Below, piece after piece: positions 9,068-16,118 of a stretch of 64,000 nt of DNA. Each line of letters starts with the position of its first letter. The first letter of the stretch is position 1. A model generated the notes under the pieces. It did no database searches, had not been told where the DNA came from, and saw nothing but the letters and a program-made list of their open reading frames with translations. The stretch comes from JAWAFC01 sp038890815 (lineage in GTDB: Archaea > Micrarchaeota > Micrarchaeia > Burarchaeales > JACRGF01). The position numbers were made by a program, and so were the translations under genes. The DNA lies in contig JAWAFC010000006.1 of assembly GCA_038890815.1 (NCBI GenBank), positions 1 through 64,000 on the forward strand, written 5' to 3'.

Positions 9068-9973
9068 ATGGAGAGGAAGGCGGAGCTTGTTGCAGCCTTG
9101 GCGCTGACGCTTGTTTTCCTCGCTCTCGTGTTGGCGATCGTTCTGCTGCAGCCTGCCCCCCGGGCAATGGCGAGCATAGCAACGAGCGGACATAAAGAAA
9201 ACCTACCCGCGCCGAAAGTGGTGCCCCAGCCAGCCCCAGCGCACGGGCCGGATGGCGCGCAGAGCAGTGGGGCGGAGGCTGTGGCGAGGCCCGAGAAAGG
9301 AATGGCGATCGCCATGCCCACCGCTCCGGCAGAGCGCAGGAGCGTGTTCGATGCGCCCATACTTGGGGAGTTCGTGGAAGTGGTAAAGACGACGAGCGTG
9401 ATTGCGGCCGGCAACGCGCTGCTGTGCTCAAGCGGCAGGCTTGATGCGTGCGAGATGCGGAGTGTGAACACCAGCGAGAGGGTCGGGAATGATACGGTGT
9501 TCTATCCGTTCCGTGGCAGGGACATTGAGGAGCTGGCGAGCGGATGTGAGAGGGACGAGGATGATGAGTACACGATAGCGCATTACAACCTCACAAATCT
9601 CTATGCCTGTGCGGCCGGCGCGCGCGATGTCGTGGATATTTTTGTCTGCGCGATAAAGTTTAACAGGGAAAACGGCGGGATGTGTCTCTCTTCCACGAGC
9701 GCGTTCAAGCTCGCGTATTGCGCGAGCAGCCTGTCGAGGCAGGAGCAGCCTTTCAAGCTCTACAAGGCTTTCGTGGCGGATGGTTTCAATGCCCACCGTT
9801 TCATACTGCTCAGAAATGACAATGGATTTTACTCGCTCGACCCGCTGTGGTGTCCCAGCGAGAGCCGGGAGGGGATTGAGAGGTGCGTTGAATTCTCTTC
9901 CAGAAACTTCTATGATAACCCCAAGGCTCAAAACTACAGGGGAATCGTAAAAAAGATTGACAGGTTCGCCTAA
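9068..9973 (+). CDS. Membrane-anchored transglutaminase-like protein (tentative)
   Basis: 301 residues from the ATG at 9068, where the product starts with a charged residue pair and one transmembrane helix (about 7-29); a longer frame from 8942 would overlap valS. A Pro/Ala-rich linker follows to about 95, so the rest lies outside the cell. In the C-terminal domain GGMC (C206), NAHRF (H243) and SLDPLW (D258) have the order and spacing of the Cys-His-Asp triad of the transglutaminase/peptidase-like fold. Further Cys residues (120, 128, 160, 181, 194, 218, 262) could form disulfides. The triad match is my reading, not a database hit; a plain Cys-rich surface protein is the alternative. Confidence 0.6.
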   Translation: MERKAELVAALALTLVFLALVLAIVLLQPAPRAMASIATSGHKENLPAPKVVPQPAPAHGPDGAQSSGAEAVARPEKGMAIAMPTAPAERRSVFDAPILGEFVEVVKTTSVIAAGNALLCSSGRLDACEMRSVNTSERVGNDTVFYPFRGRDIEELASGCERDEDDEYTIAHYNLTNLYACAAGARDVVDIFVCAIKFNRENGGMCLSSTSAFKLAYCASSLSRQEQPFKLYKAFVADGFNAHRFILLRNDNGFYSLDPLWCPSESREGIERCVEFSSRNFYDNPKAQNYRGIVKKIDRFA

Positions 9974-10915
9974 CTATCTCACGGCCGCCTGTAAGAGGCC
10001 CACCTCTTTTGCGGGGGAGGCATTAAACCCTCGTTTCCTCAATTCCGCCGCGAGCCGCTCGTCGTAGCCGAAGGCGGTGAAAACGCGCTTGGGGGCTGCG
10101 CGCTCCACATATTCGATGAGCTGGTCAAAGCCGGCGTGGTCGCTCAGCGGGAAGGCCACATCGACGGGGTAGCGGAAACGCAGCGCCCAGCCAGTCACGA
10201 GCGAGGTAAAAAAGCGCTTATTGTAGGTGGCCTGGAGATTGCGCGCGAGGCTCGGAGTGACCTCGCGAAAGGGGAGGATTGCGATGAAATTTGAGCTCAT
10301 CGCTTCCTGCGCGATGGGGATACGGTCCAGCCTCACGCCGAATGCCTCGTACACCTTGCACGCGCGCTCAATGCGCGGATGCACAAAAGGGGCAATGCCA
10401 CAGCGTTCGTTGAGTAGCTTTATGAGCTCCTGAGCCTTGCCCACAGAATACGCGCCGAAAACAATGCAACCACGCTCGAGTTTCTGCCTTACCCAGAAGG
10501 AAATCGCATCGTATATCTCCTCGCGCGGGGGAAAGACGAATTCGGGGGAGCCGAAAGTGGCCTCGATCACGAGGGTGTCGCAGGCGAGCGATTCCGCGCC
10601 CTTTGTTGTCAGGCCATCTTCCAGCCGGAGGTCGCCCGTGAAAATGAGACGCTGGCCATCCCCATCAACCACGAGCTGGTTGGAGCCGAGAATGTGGCCG
10701 GCATTTAGGAGGGAGAGGCCGGGCGCGGTGCAGCGAGCAGCCTTCTCGTATCCGGAGAGAGCGAGCGTAGCTTCGCTAGCTATGACGGGCTTCCCTGCCC
10801 GGAGTCCTCGTGTGTGATCGCCGTGGGCGTGCGAGACGAAACAAAGCTCGCCATCGGCATGGTCGAGCGCAATCCACTGGTCGCCAGCCCGCGCGCGCAT
10901 TCCCGCGCCGAGCAC
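9974..10915 (-). CDS. Metallo-beta-lactamase-fold (beta-CASP-like) nuclease
   Basis: 313 residues. The metal-binding motif HAHGDH is at residues 29-34, with LLNAGHILGS providing the next His and FTGDLRLEDG the bridging Asp. A later segment GAYSVGKAQELIKLL and the C-terminal PLSDHAGFDQLIEYV match the helical beta-CASP-type domain seen in archaeal exonuclease / RNA 3'-processing homologues and in SNM1-type DNA exonucleases. The short form without a KH domain fits the putative mRNA 3'-end processing factor or ligase-associated exonuclease group rather than archaeal CPSF1. It converges on the preceding gene without a gap and is divergent from tRNA-Ile. RNA or DNA preference cannot be told. Confidence 0.85.
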   Translation of the reverse strand: MLGAGMRARAGDQWIALDHADGELCFVSHAHGDHTRGLRAGKPVIASEATLALSGYEKAARCTAPGLSLLNAGHILGSNQLVVDGDGQRLIFTGDLRLEDGLTTKGAESLACDTLVIEATFGSPEFVFPPREEIYDAISFWVRQKLERGCIVFGAYSVGKAQELIKLLNERCGIAPFVHPRIERACKVYEAFGVRLDRIPIAQEAMSSNFIAILPFREVTPSLARNLQATYNKRFFTSLVTGWALRFRYPVDVAFPLSDHAGFDQLIEYVERAAPKRVFTAFGYDERLAAELRKRGFNASPAKEVGLLQAAVR

Positions 10916-10936
10916 GCAGCCCTTTCGGAAGCCATC

Positions 10937-10946
10937 TTTTTAATAA
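10937..10946 (+). promoter_or_regulatory. TATA box of tRNA-Ile
   Basis: TTTTTAATAA centred 26 bases upstream of the mature tRNA 5' end, the standard archaeal distance. The box lies just upstream of the divergent nuclease start. Confidence 0.6.
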
Positions 10947-10967
10947 TTCGCACGGAGAAATTCAAAC

Positions 10968-11042
10968 GGGCCGGTAGCTTAGCCTGGTTGGAGCGCTCGG
11001 CTGATAACCGGGAGGTCGAGAGTTCAAATCTCTCCCGGCCCA
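10968..11042 (+). tRNA. tRNA-Ile (GAT)
   Basis: Complete 75-base tRNA without intron. Acceptor stem GGGCCGG pairs with CCGGCCC (11035-11041), discriminator A at 11042; A box TAGCTTAGCCTGG; anticodon loop CTGATAA with anticodon GAT at 11003-11005; T arm GAGAG-TTCAAAT-CTCUC (as DNA CTCTC). CCA is not encoded. It is followed within a few bases by the first hairpin repeat. Confidence 0.97.
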
Positions 11043-11357
11043 TAGACAAAGGGGGGAGGTTTCCCCCCTTCGTCCTAGACCTTCCCTAGACAAAGGGGGG
11101 AAGTATCCCCCCTTCGTCCTTGACCTTCCCCCCTCTTTGGGATTAAGGCATTGATGGAAAAGGGGTGGGTCAGGAGGAGCCTGGAACTGGGGAGGGGCGG
11201 AGCCCCTCCGCGGTTCGGAAGACAAAGGGGGGAAGTATCCCCCCTTCGTCCTTGACCTTCCCCCCTCGGAGAAACTGCGCTGGCGGTTCCGATTCGGAAC
11301 CAACGATTCGGCGAGGAGGCGAAGCCGACGAGTCGTCGGTTGGTTCTGATTGGTTCA
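11043..11357. repeat. Repeat- and hairpin-rich intergenic region
   Basis: No gene seen in these 315 bases. Three copies of a unit built around AAAGGGGGG-N6-CCCCCCTT followed by CGTCCTTGACCTTCCC lie at 11044-11086, 11087-11145 and 11220-11269. Between and after them are other perfect hairpins: GGAGGGGC-GGA-GCCCCTCC at 11191-11209, GGTTCCGA-T-TCGGAACC at 11285-11301, and a longer imperfect hairpin at 11300-11346 closed by CCAAC/GTTGG-type ends. The region separates tRNA-Ile from a convergent small gene and may terminate both transcripts. The first unit recurs in inverted orientation at 20868-20965. Confidence 0.85.
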
Positions 11358-11600
11358 TTACTCGAGTATTTTCTCCGGCGGGAGGCGGCGGGGTGGCTCG
11401 CCTGCCTTAAAGATGAGCTCAAGACGGCGCCAGAAGCTCTCAAGCTCGGCCTTGAGGTCATCGAGAAAACTGCGGGGGAAGGGCTCTGGCGCGCTCGGGA
11501 TGCCCCCTACGATTTTTATCTCCGCCCTGGCCACAGGTTGCCCGGCAGGCGCTATTTTTTTCCTCGAAGTCCGGGCCACCGTTCTGCGACGCCTTGCCAT
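11358..11600 (-). CDS. Small basic hypothetical protein
   Basis: 80 residues. The first 25 are basic (MARRRRTVARTSRKK), the middle holds one amphipathic helix with FLDDLKAELESFWRR, and the tail is Pro-rich. No family recognised. It is supported by its context: the ATG lies 24 bases from a palindromic ATTTAAAT box at 11620-11627, which fits leaderless transcription, and no longer frame competes on either strand. The basic N-terminus suggests nucleic-acid binding, which is a guess. Confidence 0.5.
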   Translation of the reverse strand: MARRRRTVARTSRKKIAPAGQPVARAEIKIVGGIPSAPEPFPRSFLDDLKAELESFWRRLELIFKAGEPPRRLPPEKILE

Positions 11601-11619
11601 GCTTCTAGAATATACGTTT

Positions 11620-11627
11620 GAATTTAA
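11620..11627. promoter_or_regulatory. Bidirectional TATA box
   Basis: ATTTAAAT, a perfect palindrome, lies 24 bases from the leftward start at 11600 and about 30 bases from the rightward start at 11654, so one box probably serves both leaderless genes. Confidence 0.5.
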
Positions 11628-11653
11628 ATAGATGAAGCATCATAATTTTTCAG

Positions 11654-12112
11654 ATGATGCGTGGGAAAAACGCTAAACTTGGTGAGTTCAAAAGGCAGGT
11701 CTATCGGGAATTGGATGAGTTTTTTGCGAAGCTGACAGATAATAGGCAGCTCATGCCCGAAAAAAAATTTCTTGTGGTTGAGCTTTCTACGAACGGGAGC
11801 GCCGTTGAGAGAGAAGCTGATAGGCGTGAGGAGGCGCTGATGCGTTTCCTCAAAGATGTGGTTGCTGGGAGAAGAACAGTCAGAAAGCTTGGGGCATTCA
11901 AGGACCTCACCTTTTACTTCGATGGCAACAACAGAGGTTGGTCTCTCGTGGTTTGCGCGCACGAGGAAGAGACGCTCTTTACGCTGAATGCAGAAAGTGA
12001 CGGCTGGGTATTGAGACTTGTGCTGACGCCTCGGGGGAAAACTTGCATGGAAAGCCTTGCCTCAGAGCTGGAGGACAAAGGATTGCTGTCGGAGTTCATG
12101 GAAAAGAAGTAG
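11654..12112 (+). CDS. Hypothetical soluble protein
   Basis: 152 residues, starting at the first of two consecutive ATGs. The sequence alternates helices and strands: helical, charged residues 1-60, then strands around FKDLTFYF, WSLVVCAH and WVLRLVL. The composition suggests a compact alpha/beta domain. No motif or family recognised, no membrane segment. It is divergent from the 80-residue gene and convergent with the winged-helix regulator, from which it is separated by a hairpin-rich gap. Function unknown. Confidence 0.65.
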   Translation: MMRGKNAKLGEFKRQVYRELDEFFAKLTDNRQLMPEKKFLVVELSTNGSAVEREADRREEALMRFLKDVVAGRRTVRKLGAFKDLTFYFDGNNRGWSLVVCAHEEETLFTLNAESDGWVLRLVLTPRGKTCMESLASELEDKGLLSEFMEKK

Positions 12113-12206
12113 AGGGGGCGGGGTGGTTAGAAAGAGGGTTGTGTGGGAGGTGAAATCCACCGGAACCTACAACCTCCGAGGGAGGTATCGGAATCGCAGA
12201 TTCCGA
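12113..12206. terminator. Hairpin-rich gap between convergent genes
   Basis: A perfect 9-base hairpin ATCGGAATC-GCA-GATTCCGAT at 12187-12207 overlaps the last base of the leftward regulator gene. Upstream, GGGTTGT (from 12143) can pair with ACAACCT at 12171-12177, enclosing GGTG/CACC. The position between two converging genes fits a bidirectional terminator; a structured RNA is not excluded. Confidence 0.45.
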
Positions 12207-12740
12207 TTATGGCCGCACCCCGCGCCCGCTAGCATGCAGGTGCTGGTCGCCTTGCAAGCGTGACTCTGCGAGCCGGTAGAAAACCTTTCTGCCGGCCTGA
12301 ACCTTTTCGAGGACTCCAAGCTCGAAAAGGTTATTCAGGCGTGCGCTCGCGGCATTCCGCCCCTTGTAGCCGAAGGCGGACTGCACATCCTCCGCGCACG
12401 CCAAACCTTTCTGCTTGACGAACTCCACGATGCGCTGGTCGACATCTGGAAGGATGGGCACTGGTCGCCTTGCCTCACCTGCCAATTTTTCCAGCCTGTC
12501 TATCCTCGCTTCAAGCGCATCGAGGCGAGCGTAGATGTTCTTGAGCAGGCGGTTTGCGTTCTCCTTTTCCCTCACCGTCATGTAGAGGACAGAGGCGAGA
12601 AACACCGGATCGCGCAACTTGGAGAGAACAGGCCGTAGCTCGCTCTCAACCTCGTTGCGGACCGCCTCTATCTCGCTGGTTGGAAGTCCCTCGATAGGCT
12701 TAAAAGCTTTGTTCTCTTCATCTGCTTCATTGCCGGGCAT
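12207..12740 (-). CDS. Winged-helix transcriptional regulator with coiled coil
   Basis: 177 residues from the ATG at 12740, which is preceded by GGGTG at Shine-Dalgarno distance; ATG 12758 is also possible. The frame continues to 12806, but that start lies inside a palindrome just downstream of the TATA box, so it is unlikely. Residues about 50-100 form a coiled coil (LLKNIYARLDALEARIDRLEK), followed by a winged-helix domain: IVEFVKQKGLACAEDVQSAF, then AASARLNNLFELGVLEKV, then KVFYRL as the wing. It is the only gene of its transcript and diverges from the PIN/XPF operon; the two palindromes in front of it suggest autoregulation. Confidence 0.75.
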   Translation of the reverse strand: MPGNEADEENKAFKPIEGLPTSEIEAVRNEVESELRPVLSKLRDPVFLASVLYMTVREKENANRLLKNIYARLDALEARIDRLEKLAGEARRPVPILPDVDQRIVEFVKQKGLACAEDVQSAFGYKGRNAASARLNNLFELGVLEKVQAGRKVFYRLAESRLQGDQHLHASGRGVRP

Positions 12741-12763
12741 AGATACACCCGCTCGCATGCTCG

Positions 12764-12784
12764 ATGGAGTTGTGACAACTCCAT
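12764..12784. promoter_or_regulatory. Perfect palindromic operator 1
   Basis: A 10-base perfect inverted repeat around one central base (ATGGAGTTGT-G-ACAACTCCAT). It lies between the TATA-like box and the likely start of the winged-helix gene, where a bound dimer would block leftward transcription. Confidence 0.7.
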
Positions 12785-12788
12785 GGAA

Positions 12789-12811
12789 GTGTCGTGACTT
12801 AGTCATGACAC
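12789..12811. promoter_or_regulatory. Imperfect palindromic operator 2
   Basis: An 11-base inverted repeat around one central T with one mismatch (half-sites GTGTCGTGACT and AGTCATGACAC). It abuts the AT-rich box ATTTTTAAA at 12812-12820 that can act as TATA for both the regulator and the rightward operon. Its half-site differs from operator 1, so the two may bind different proteins. Confidence 0.65.
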
Positions 12812-12854
12812 ATTTTTAAACCTTCGCTTTCTCCTCGGAAAAACTTGCCTGGCC

Positions 12855-13433
12855 ATGGAAAATGAAATCGGTGGAGGAATGGAGTACGGACTTTTTGAAG
12901 CAACACAAGAGATTCTTGATGCGCTAAAAAGAACCGATATTTCTTCTTTGAGAAAAACAAGTAATAAATGCACGAAATTACTCGCAATCGAGGCTAAAAA
13001 GGGAATGCTTGAGTTAGCCATAGTTGCTTATTCTCTTGCAAAAGTTTTGGAGAAGCCTCATCTCCGAAAAACTGAAAAGTGGGATGAATTTATCTCAAAA
13101 ACCCAAAAAAAGCTTAAAGAGTGTGTGTATTATGCAAAAGAAGGCAGGGAGGAAGCGTTTGAAAGGTGCATCGAGGAGCTTGAGAAAGAACTTGCCGAGA
13201 CCGAGGCAAGAGATAAAAGATACGTTAAAGATGTGCTGTTCAAGGCAAGGATAAAGATTGGGAGCACACTCTACGCGCAGGGCTTCTCGCTCGGGAACGC
13301 GGCCGCGCTCGTGGGGGTCAGCAAAAGGGATATCGCAAGCTATGCCGGAAAGACGATGATTTCTGACAGGGCCGGGAAAACCATCGGAATAGCCGAAAGG
13401 CTCAGAAGGGCGAGAAGGCTTTTCGGAGAGTGA
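12855..13433 (+). CDS. Hypothetical helical protein with C-terminal HTH-like motif
   Basis: 192 residues, nearly all alpha-helical. Residues about 135-165 (GFSLGNAAALVGVSKRDIASYAGKT) look like a helix-turn-helix as in sigma-70 region 4 or site-specific DNA-binding proteins. First gene of an operon: 4 bases separate it from the PIN-domain gene, which itself abuts the XPF-type nuclease. The arrangement (small DNA-binding protein before a PIN protein) resembles VapBC-type toxin-antitoxin pairs, yet both partners are about twice the usual size, so a housekeeping nucleic-acid role is as likely. The first part of the gene uses more A/T-rich codons than its neighbours. Confidence 0.65.
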   Translation: MENEIGGGMEYGLFEATQEILDALKRTDISSLRKTSNKCTKLLAIEAKKGMLELAIVAYSLAKVLEKPHLRKTEKWDEFISKTQKKLKECVYYAKEGREEAFERCIEELEKELAETEARDKRYVKDVLFKARIKIGSTLYAQGFSLGNAAALVGVSKRDIASYAGKTMISDRAGKTIGIAERLRRARRLFGE

Positions 13434-13437
13434 GCAG

Positions 13438-14109
13438 ATGGAAGGCTCTGTAGTCTGCGACTCGAGCGCGCTGATCTCCCTAACAGACTCCTGTTTTCTG
13501 CCCCTTCTCTACGAGCTCAAAAAGCACATGAGGGGGGCCTTCCTCATAACACCCACAGTGAGGTACGAGAGCATAGAACACCCGATGAAAATACGCGAGC
13601 ATGCCATGGCCGCGCTGAGGCTGTTGAATGCCGAGAGAGATGGCGTGATTCAGACCGTGACCAAAGAGCTGAAGAGCGAGAGGGAGGAAATATTGCGGAT
13701 AACAAACAACCTATTCCTCATAAATGGGCGGCCGCTAAACCTCGTGCAGGCGGGCGAGGCCGAAGCGCTCGCGCTCGCGGTGGAGACGGGCGTGAGGGAT
13801 ATACTCATCGATGAGAGAACAACGAGGATGCTCATCGAGGCGCCGCTCGCGCTCAGGGAGCATATGGAAAAAGAATTTGAGGAGAGCATCAAGGTGAATG
13901 AGGGAAACCTGAGGAGGCTGGCAGAGCTGACGCGGGGGCTGAATGCCTTTCGCTCGTGCGAGCTGATTGCGCTCGCATTCGAGCGGGGTTATTTCCGGAA
14001 ATATGGGGAGGCCGAGAGGCAGGCGCTCGAGGCCGCGCTCTACGCGGTGAAGTTCGCAGGCTGTGGTGTGAGCTTTGAGGAAATAGATTCGTATCTCAAA
14101 GGGATTTAG
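13438..14109 (+). CDS. PIN-domain ribonuclease-like protein
   Basis: 223 residues. VCDSSALISLTD at the N-terminus carries the first acidic residue (D9) of the PIN fold; EAEALALA (about residues 104-111) supplies the second acidic group and DILIDERTTR (about 121-130) the third. A C-terminal helical extension of some 90 residues is additional to the minimal PIN fold. PIN proteins cut RNA (or flap DNA) with metal ions at these acids. It is translated right after the HTH-like protein and its stop is immediately followed by the XPF-type gene's ATG. Confidence 0.8.
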   Translation: MEGSVVCDSSALISLTDSCFLPLLYELKKHMRGAFLITPTVRYESIEHPMKIREHAMAALRLLNAERDGVIQTVTKELKSEREEILRITNNLFLINGRPLNLVQAGEAEALALAVETGVRDILIDERTTRMLIEAPLALREHMEKEFEESIKVNEGNLRRLAELTRGLNAFRSCELIALAFERGYFRKYGEAERQALEAALYAVKFAGCGVSFEEIDSYLKGI

Positions 14110-14799
14110 ATGCAGCTTCCCCTTCACAGGTTTTCGGAGAAGGAGAAGAAGCAGCACATCGAGATATTTGCCGATGAACACGAGAGCGCGGTGCCCGAAG
14201 TGCTCGCCTCGATGAATGTCGTGGTCAGGAGGATGGTGCTGCCTGTGGGCGATTACATTCTCAGCGAGCGTGTGGTTTGCGAGCGAAAGACGAGGGATGA
14301 TTTCGAGAGCAGCATCATGGATGGGCGGCTGTTCCAGCAGGCATCCAGAATGCTTGAGAATTTCCCGCGCGCGCTCGTAGTTGTGGAGGGCGAGAGGTTC
14401 GCCGAGAGGGTGAAAAAGAGCGCCATCCTCGGAGCCATCGCCGCGCTCATAGTTGATTACGGCATACCAGTTTTCTTCACAAAGGATGAGGAGAGGACGG
14501 CCGAACTCCTCTATGCCATTGCACGCAGGGAGCAGTTCGGCGAGAGAAGGGAGGTCAGACTGCTCGGTGAAAAGAGAGCGTGGACTCTGGCCCAGAGGCA
14601 GCAGCTCATCGTGGAGACGCTGCCGCACGTGGGGCCCAAGCTGGCCAAGGCGCTGCTTGCGCATTTCGGAAGCGTGGAGAAGGTCTTCAGGGCGAGCGAG
14701 AAGGAGCTGCAGGAAGTTGAGAAAATAGGCGAGAAGAAAGCCAGGGAGATCAGAAGGGTCATAACTGCAAAATACGAAGGAGTGGGGGACAAGTTTTAA
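14110..14799 (+). CDS. XPF/ERCC4-type structure-specific endonuclease (short form)
   Basis: 229 residues. The nuclease domain shows ADEHESA at the start, VGDY (46-49) and the catalytic ERKxxxDF (58-65). After a linker the C-terminal part contains two helix-hairpin-helix motifs (LPHVGPKLAKALLAHFGS and VEKIGEKKAREIRRV) for DNA binding. This is the helicase-less form known from Crenarchaeota and some other archaea, which needs PCNA for activity; no helicase is fused here. A C-terminal PCNA-binding motif is suggested only by the final GVGDKF. The gene follows the PIN gene without a single spare base, so the two are co-translated. Confidence 0.92.
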   Translation: MQLPLHRFSEKEKKQHIEIFADEHESAVPEVLASMNVVVRRMVLPVGDYILSERVVCERKTRDDFESSIMDGRLFQQASRMLENFPRALVVVEGERFAERVKKSAILGAIAALIVDYGIPVFFTKDEERTAELLYAIARREQFGERREVRLLGEKRAWTLAQRQQLIVETLPHVGPKLAKALLAHFGSVEKVFRASEKELQEVEKIGEKKAREIRRVITAKYEGVGDKF

Positions 14800-14833
14800 A
14801 AGAATCTTTGGGTAAATGCTTCGGAGGGGTCGC

Positions 14834-15217
14834 ATGGACGAGGAGGTTGCTGCCATCATAAGGAAGAAACTCAAGAGCTGGGGCGATGAGAAGCTCAATA
14901 CAGCAAAACTCGTTGAGCTCAGGAAAGAGATCACCGAGAGGACGGGCAAATACAAATTTGCGCCTTTTTCCAATATTAAGAAATGGGTAAGAGAAGTGAA
15001 AAAAACGCTCTCGGCGGAGGAGAGGCCTGCCAAAAAAACTGCCACGGCAAAAGTGACACCGGCGGAAGAAACCGCGCCCTTATTATCGGATAGGGTTTTC
15101 TTGCAGAACATCAGCTTTGAGATAGCCGGGATGAGGAGGACGCTTGAGAGGATTTCGCAGCAGCTCGATATGCTGGAAAGGCAGCTCGCGCTGAAGAGAG
15201 GGGCTTCTGAAGCCTAA
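14834..15217 (+). CDS. Hypothetical helical protein
   Basis: 127 residues from the ATG at 14834, preceded by GGAGGGG at 14823-14829; a start at 14816 lacks such a site. The N-terminal 55 residues look like a small DNA-binding or helical-bundle domain (IRKKLKSWGDEKLNTAKLV). An Ala/Lys/Thr-rich linker follows, then a C-terminal coiled coil with MRRTLERISQQLDMLERQL. Last gene of the PIN/XPF operon by position; its stop overlaps the convergent gene by 4 bases. Function unknown. Confidence 0.6.
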   Translation: MDEEVAAIIRKKLKSWGDEKLNTAKLVELRKEITERTGKYKFAPFSNIKKWVREVKKTLSAEERPAKKTATAKVTPAEETAPLLSDRVFLQNISFEIAGMRRTLERISQQLDMLERQLALKRGASEA

Positions 15218-15888
15218 CGCGCCCTGAGCGCCCTTGCCTTCCCCATTTCTTCAGAGACTTCTTTAGCAAGGATCTCTTCAGCTCTGGCTATGAGCGCCTC
15301 CCTCTTTTCGATTAGAACGCTGAGTTTCTTCTCGAGCTCGGCGCACCTCTGAATGTTTCCGCGCAGGCGCTCCCTCTGCAGCTCCTCGCCTGCCGCGCGT
15401 ATTTCGCCCTCGTTGGCATCAAACTCGGTCACATCTTCTTCCCGAACATATTCCGCCCTGCGGCCATGGATGGCCCGCACCACAAGGCCCGGCACGGGAG
15501 GAAGCGACGGCGCCTTTGCCTCCCTTTTGGCTTGGGCGAGCGCCCTTTGGGCAATCTCCCTCCTCATGGAATAGTTTGTGGAGATTATCTCGCGGATGCG
15601 CGCCAGCACGCCAACATCACCCGTGCGCCTGAATTCCTCGGTGAGGCGTTGCAGTTCCTCTTGCCTCGGGGTGTAGTCCGCGATGCCAAGCTTATGCTTG
15701 AGCGCGGCGAGCTCGCTGAGCAGGCCCCTCTGCGCGCCCACGCGCGCGGCGAGCTGCGCATCTTCCTTGCCCTCGGCGCGCAGGCGGGCGAGCTCGAGCA
15801 GGCCGCTGTTGAGCTCGAACTTCAGCTCCTCCACGGCGATGAGCTCCTCTAATGTGACCTCTCCTCTGCGGAGCCTTTCGAAAGCCAT
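15214..15888 (-). CDS. Hypothetical coiled-coil protein
   Basis: 224 residues from the ATG at 15888 (MAFERLRRGEVTLEELI); the frame runs on to 16005 but that part is Ser/Thr/Pro-rich and crosses the intergenic hairpins. The protein is two long helical hairpins (residues about 8-105 and 145-224) rich in Glu, Arg and Ala around a short Pro-rich hinge (APSLPPVPGL). No catalytic motif. A TATA-like GGAATAAAAAGG lies about 35 bases upstream. It stands alone downstream of the 1404-residue gene and could be co-transcribed with it. Confidence 0.6.
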   Translation of the reverse strand: MAFERLRRGEVTLEELIAVEELKFELNSGLLELARLRAEGKEDAQLAARVGAQRGLLSELAALKHKLGIADYTPRQEELQRLTEEFRRTGDVGVLARIREIISTNYSMRREIAQRALAQAKREAKAPSLPPVPGLVVRAIHGRRAEYVREEDVTEFDANEGEIRAAGEELQRERLRGNIQRCAELEKKLSVLIEKREALIARAEEILAKEVSEEMGKARALRAR

Positions 15889-16118
15889 ACTGGTCGCGGA
15901 CAGAGATTGGAGGGTAGGGAATAAAAAGGTTTTTGAAAGCTGGGTTGTGGTGTGTTGGCGGGAATGATGGCCCATTGGCGGTGGCCGCGTTCGTGATGCA
16001 GTCAATCGCTCTCGAGAGCGATCACCACGAGGAAAGAGAGTTTTCCGTTAATGCTTTTTGCGCGAAGCGCAAATAGTGGGCGTCATCCCCAGTTAGGGCT
16101 ACACGAGCTGAGGGGCAC
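15889..16118 (-). terminator. Intergenic region with two perfect hairpins
   Basis: No gene seen in 230 bases. ATCGCTCTCGAGAGCGAT at 16005-16022 is an 18-base perfect palindrome, and TTTGCGC-GAA-GCGCAAA at 16057-16073 a 7-base hairpin with flanking T and A runs. The region follows the stop of the 1404-residue gene and precedes the coiled-coil gene on the same strand, so it may hold the terminator of the first and the promoter of the second. Confidence 0.45.

Noticed and set aside
11044..11269. CRISPR array
   Set aside because: Only three units of unequal spacing with palindromic cores and no unique spacers of constant length; no cas genes.
13735..15111. 458-residue open frame on the minus strand
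   Set aside because: It runs opposite to the PIN and XPF genes and into the next gene; product shows no family features.
11654..16005. Genomic island or defence island
   Set aside because: No integrase, transposase or phage gene and no duplicated tRNA end as an attachment site; tRNA-Ile at its left edge is intact and no second copy of its 3' end is seen in the window.
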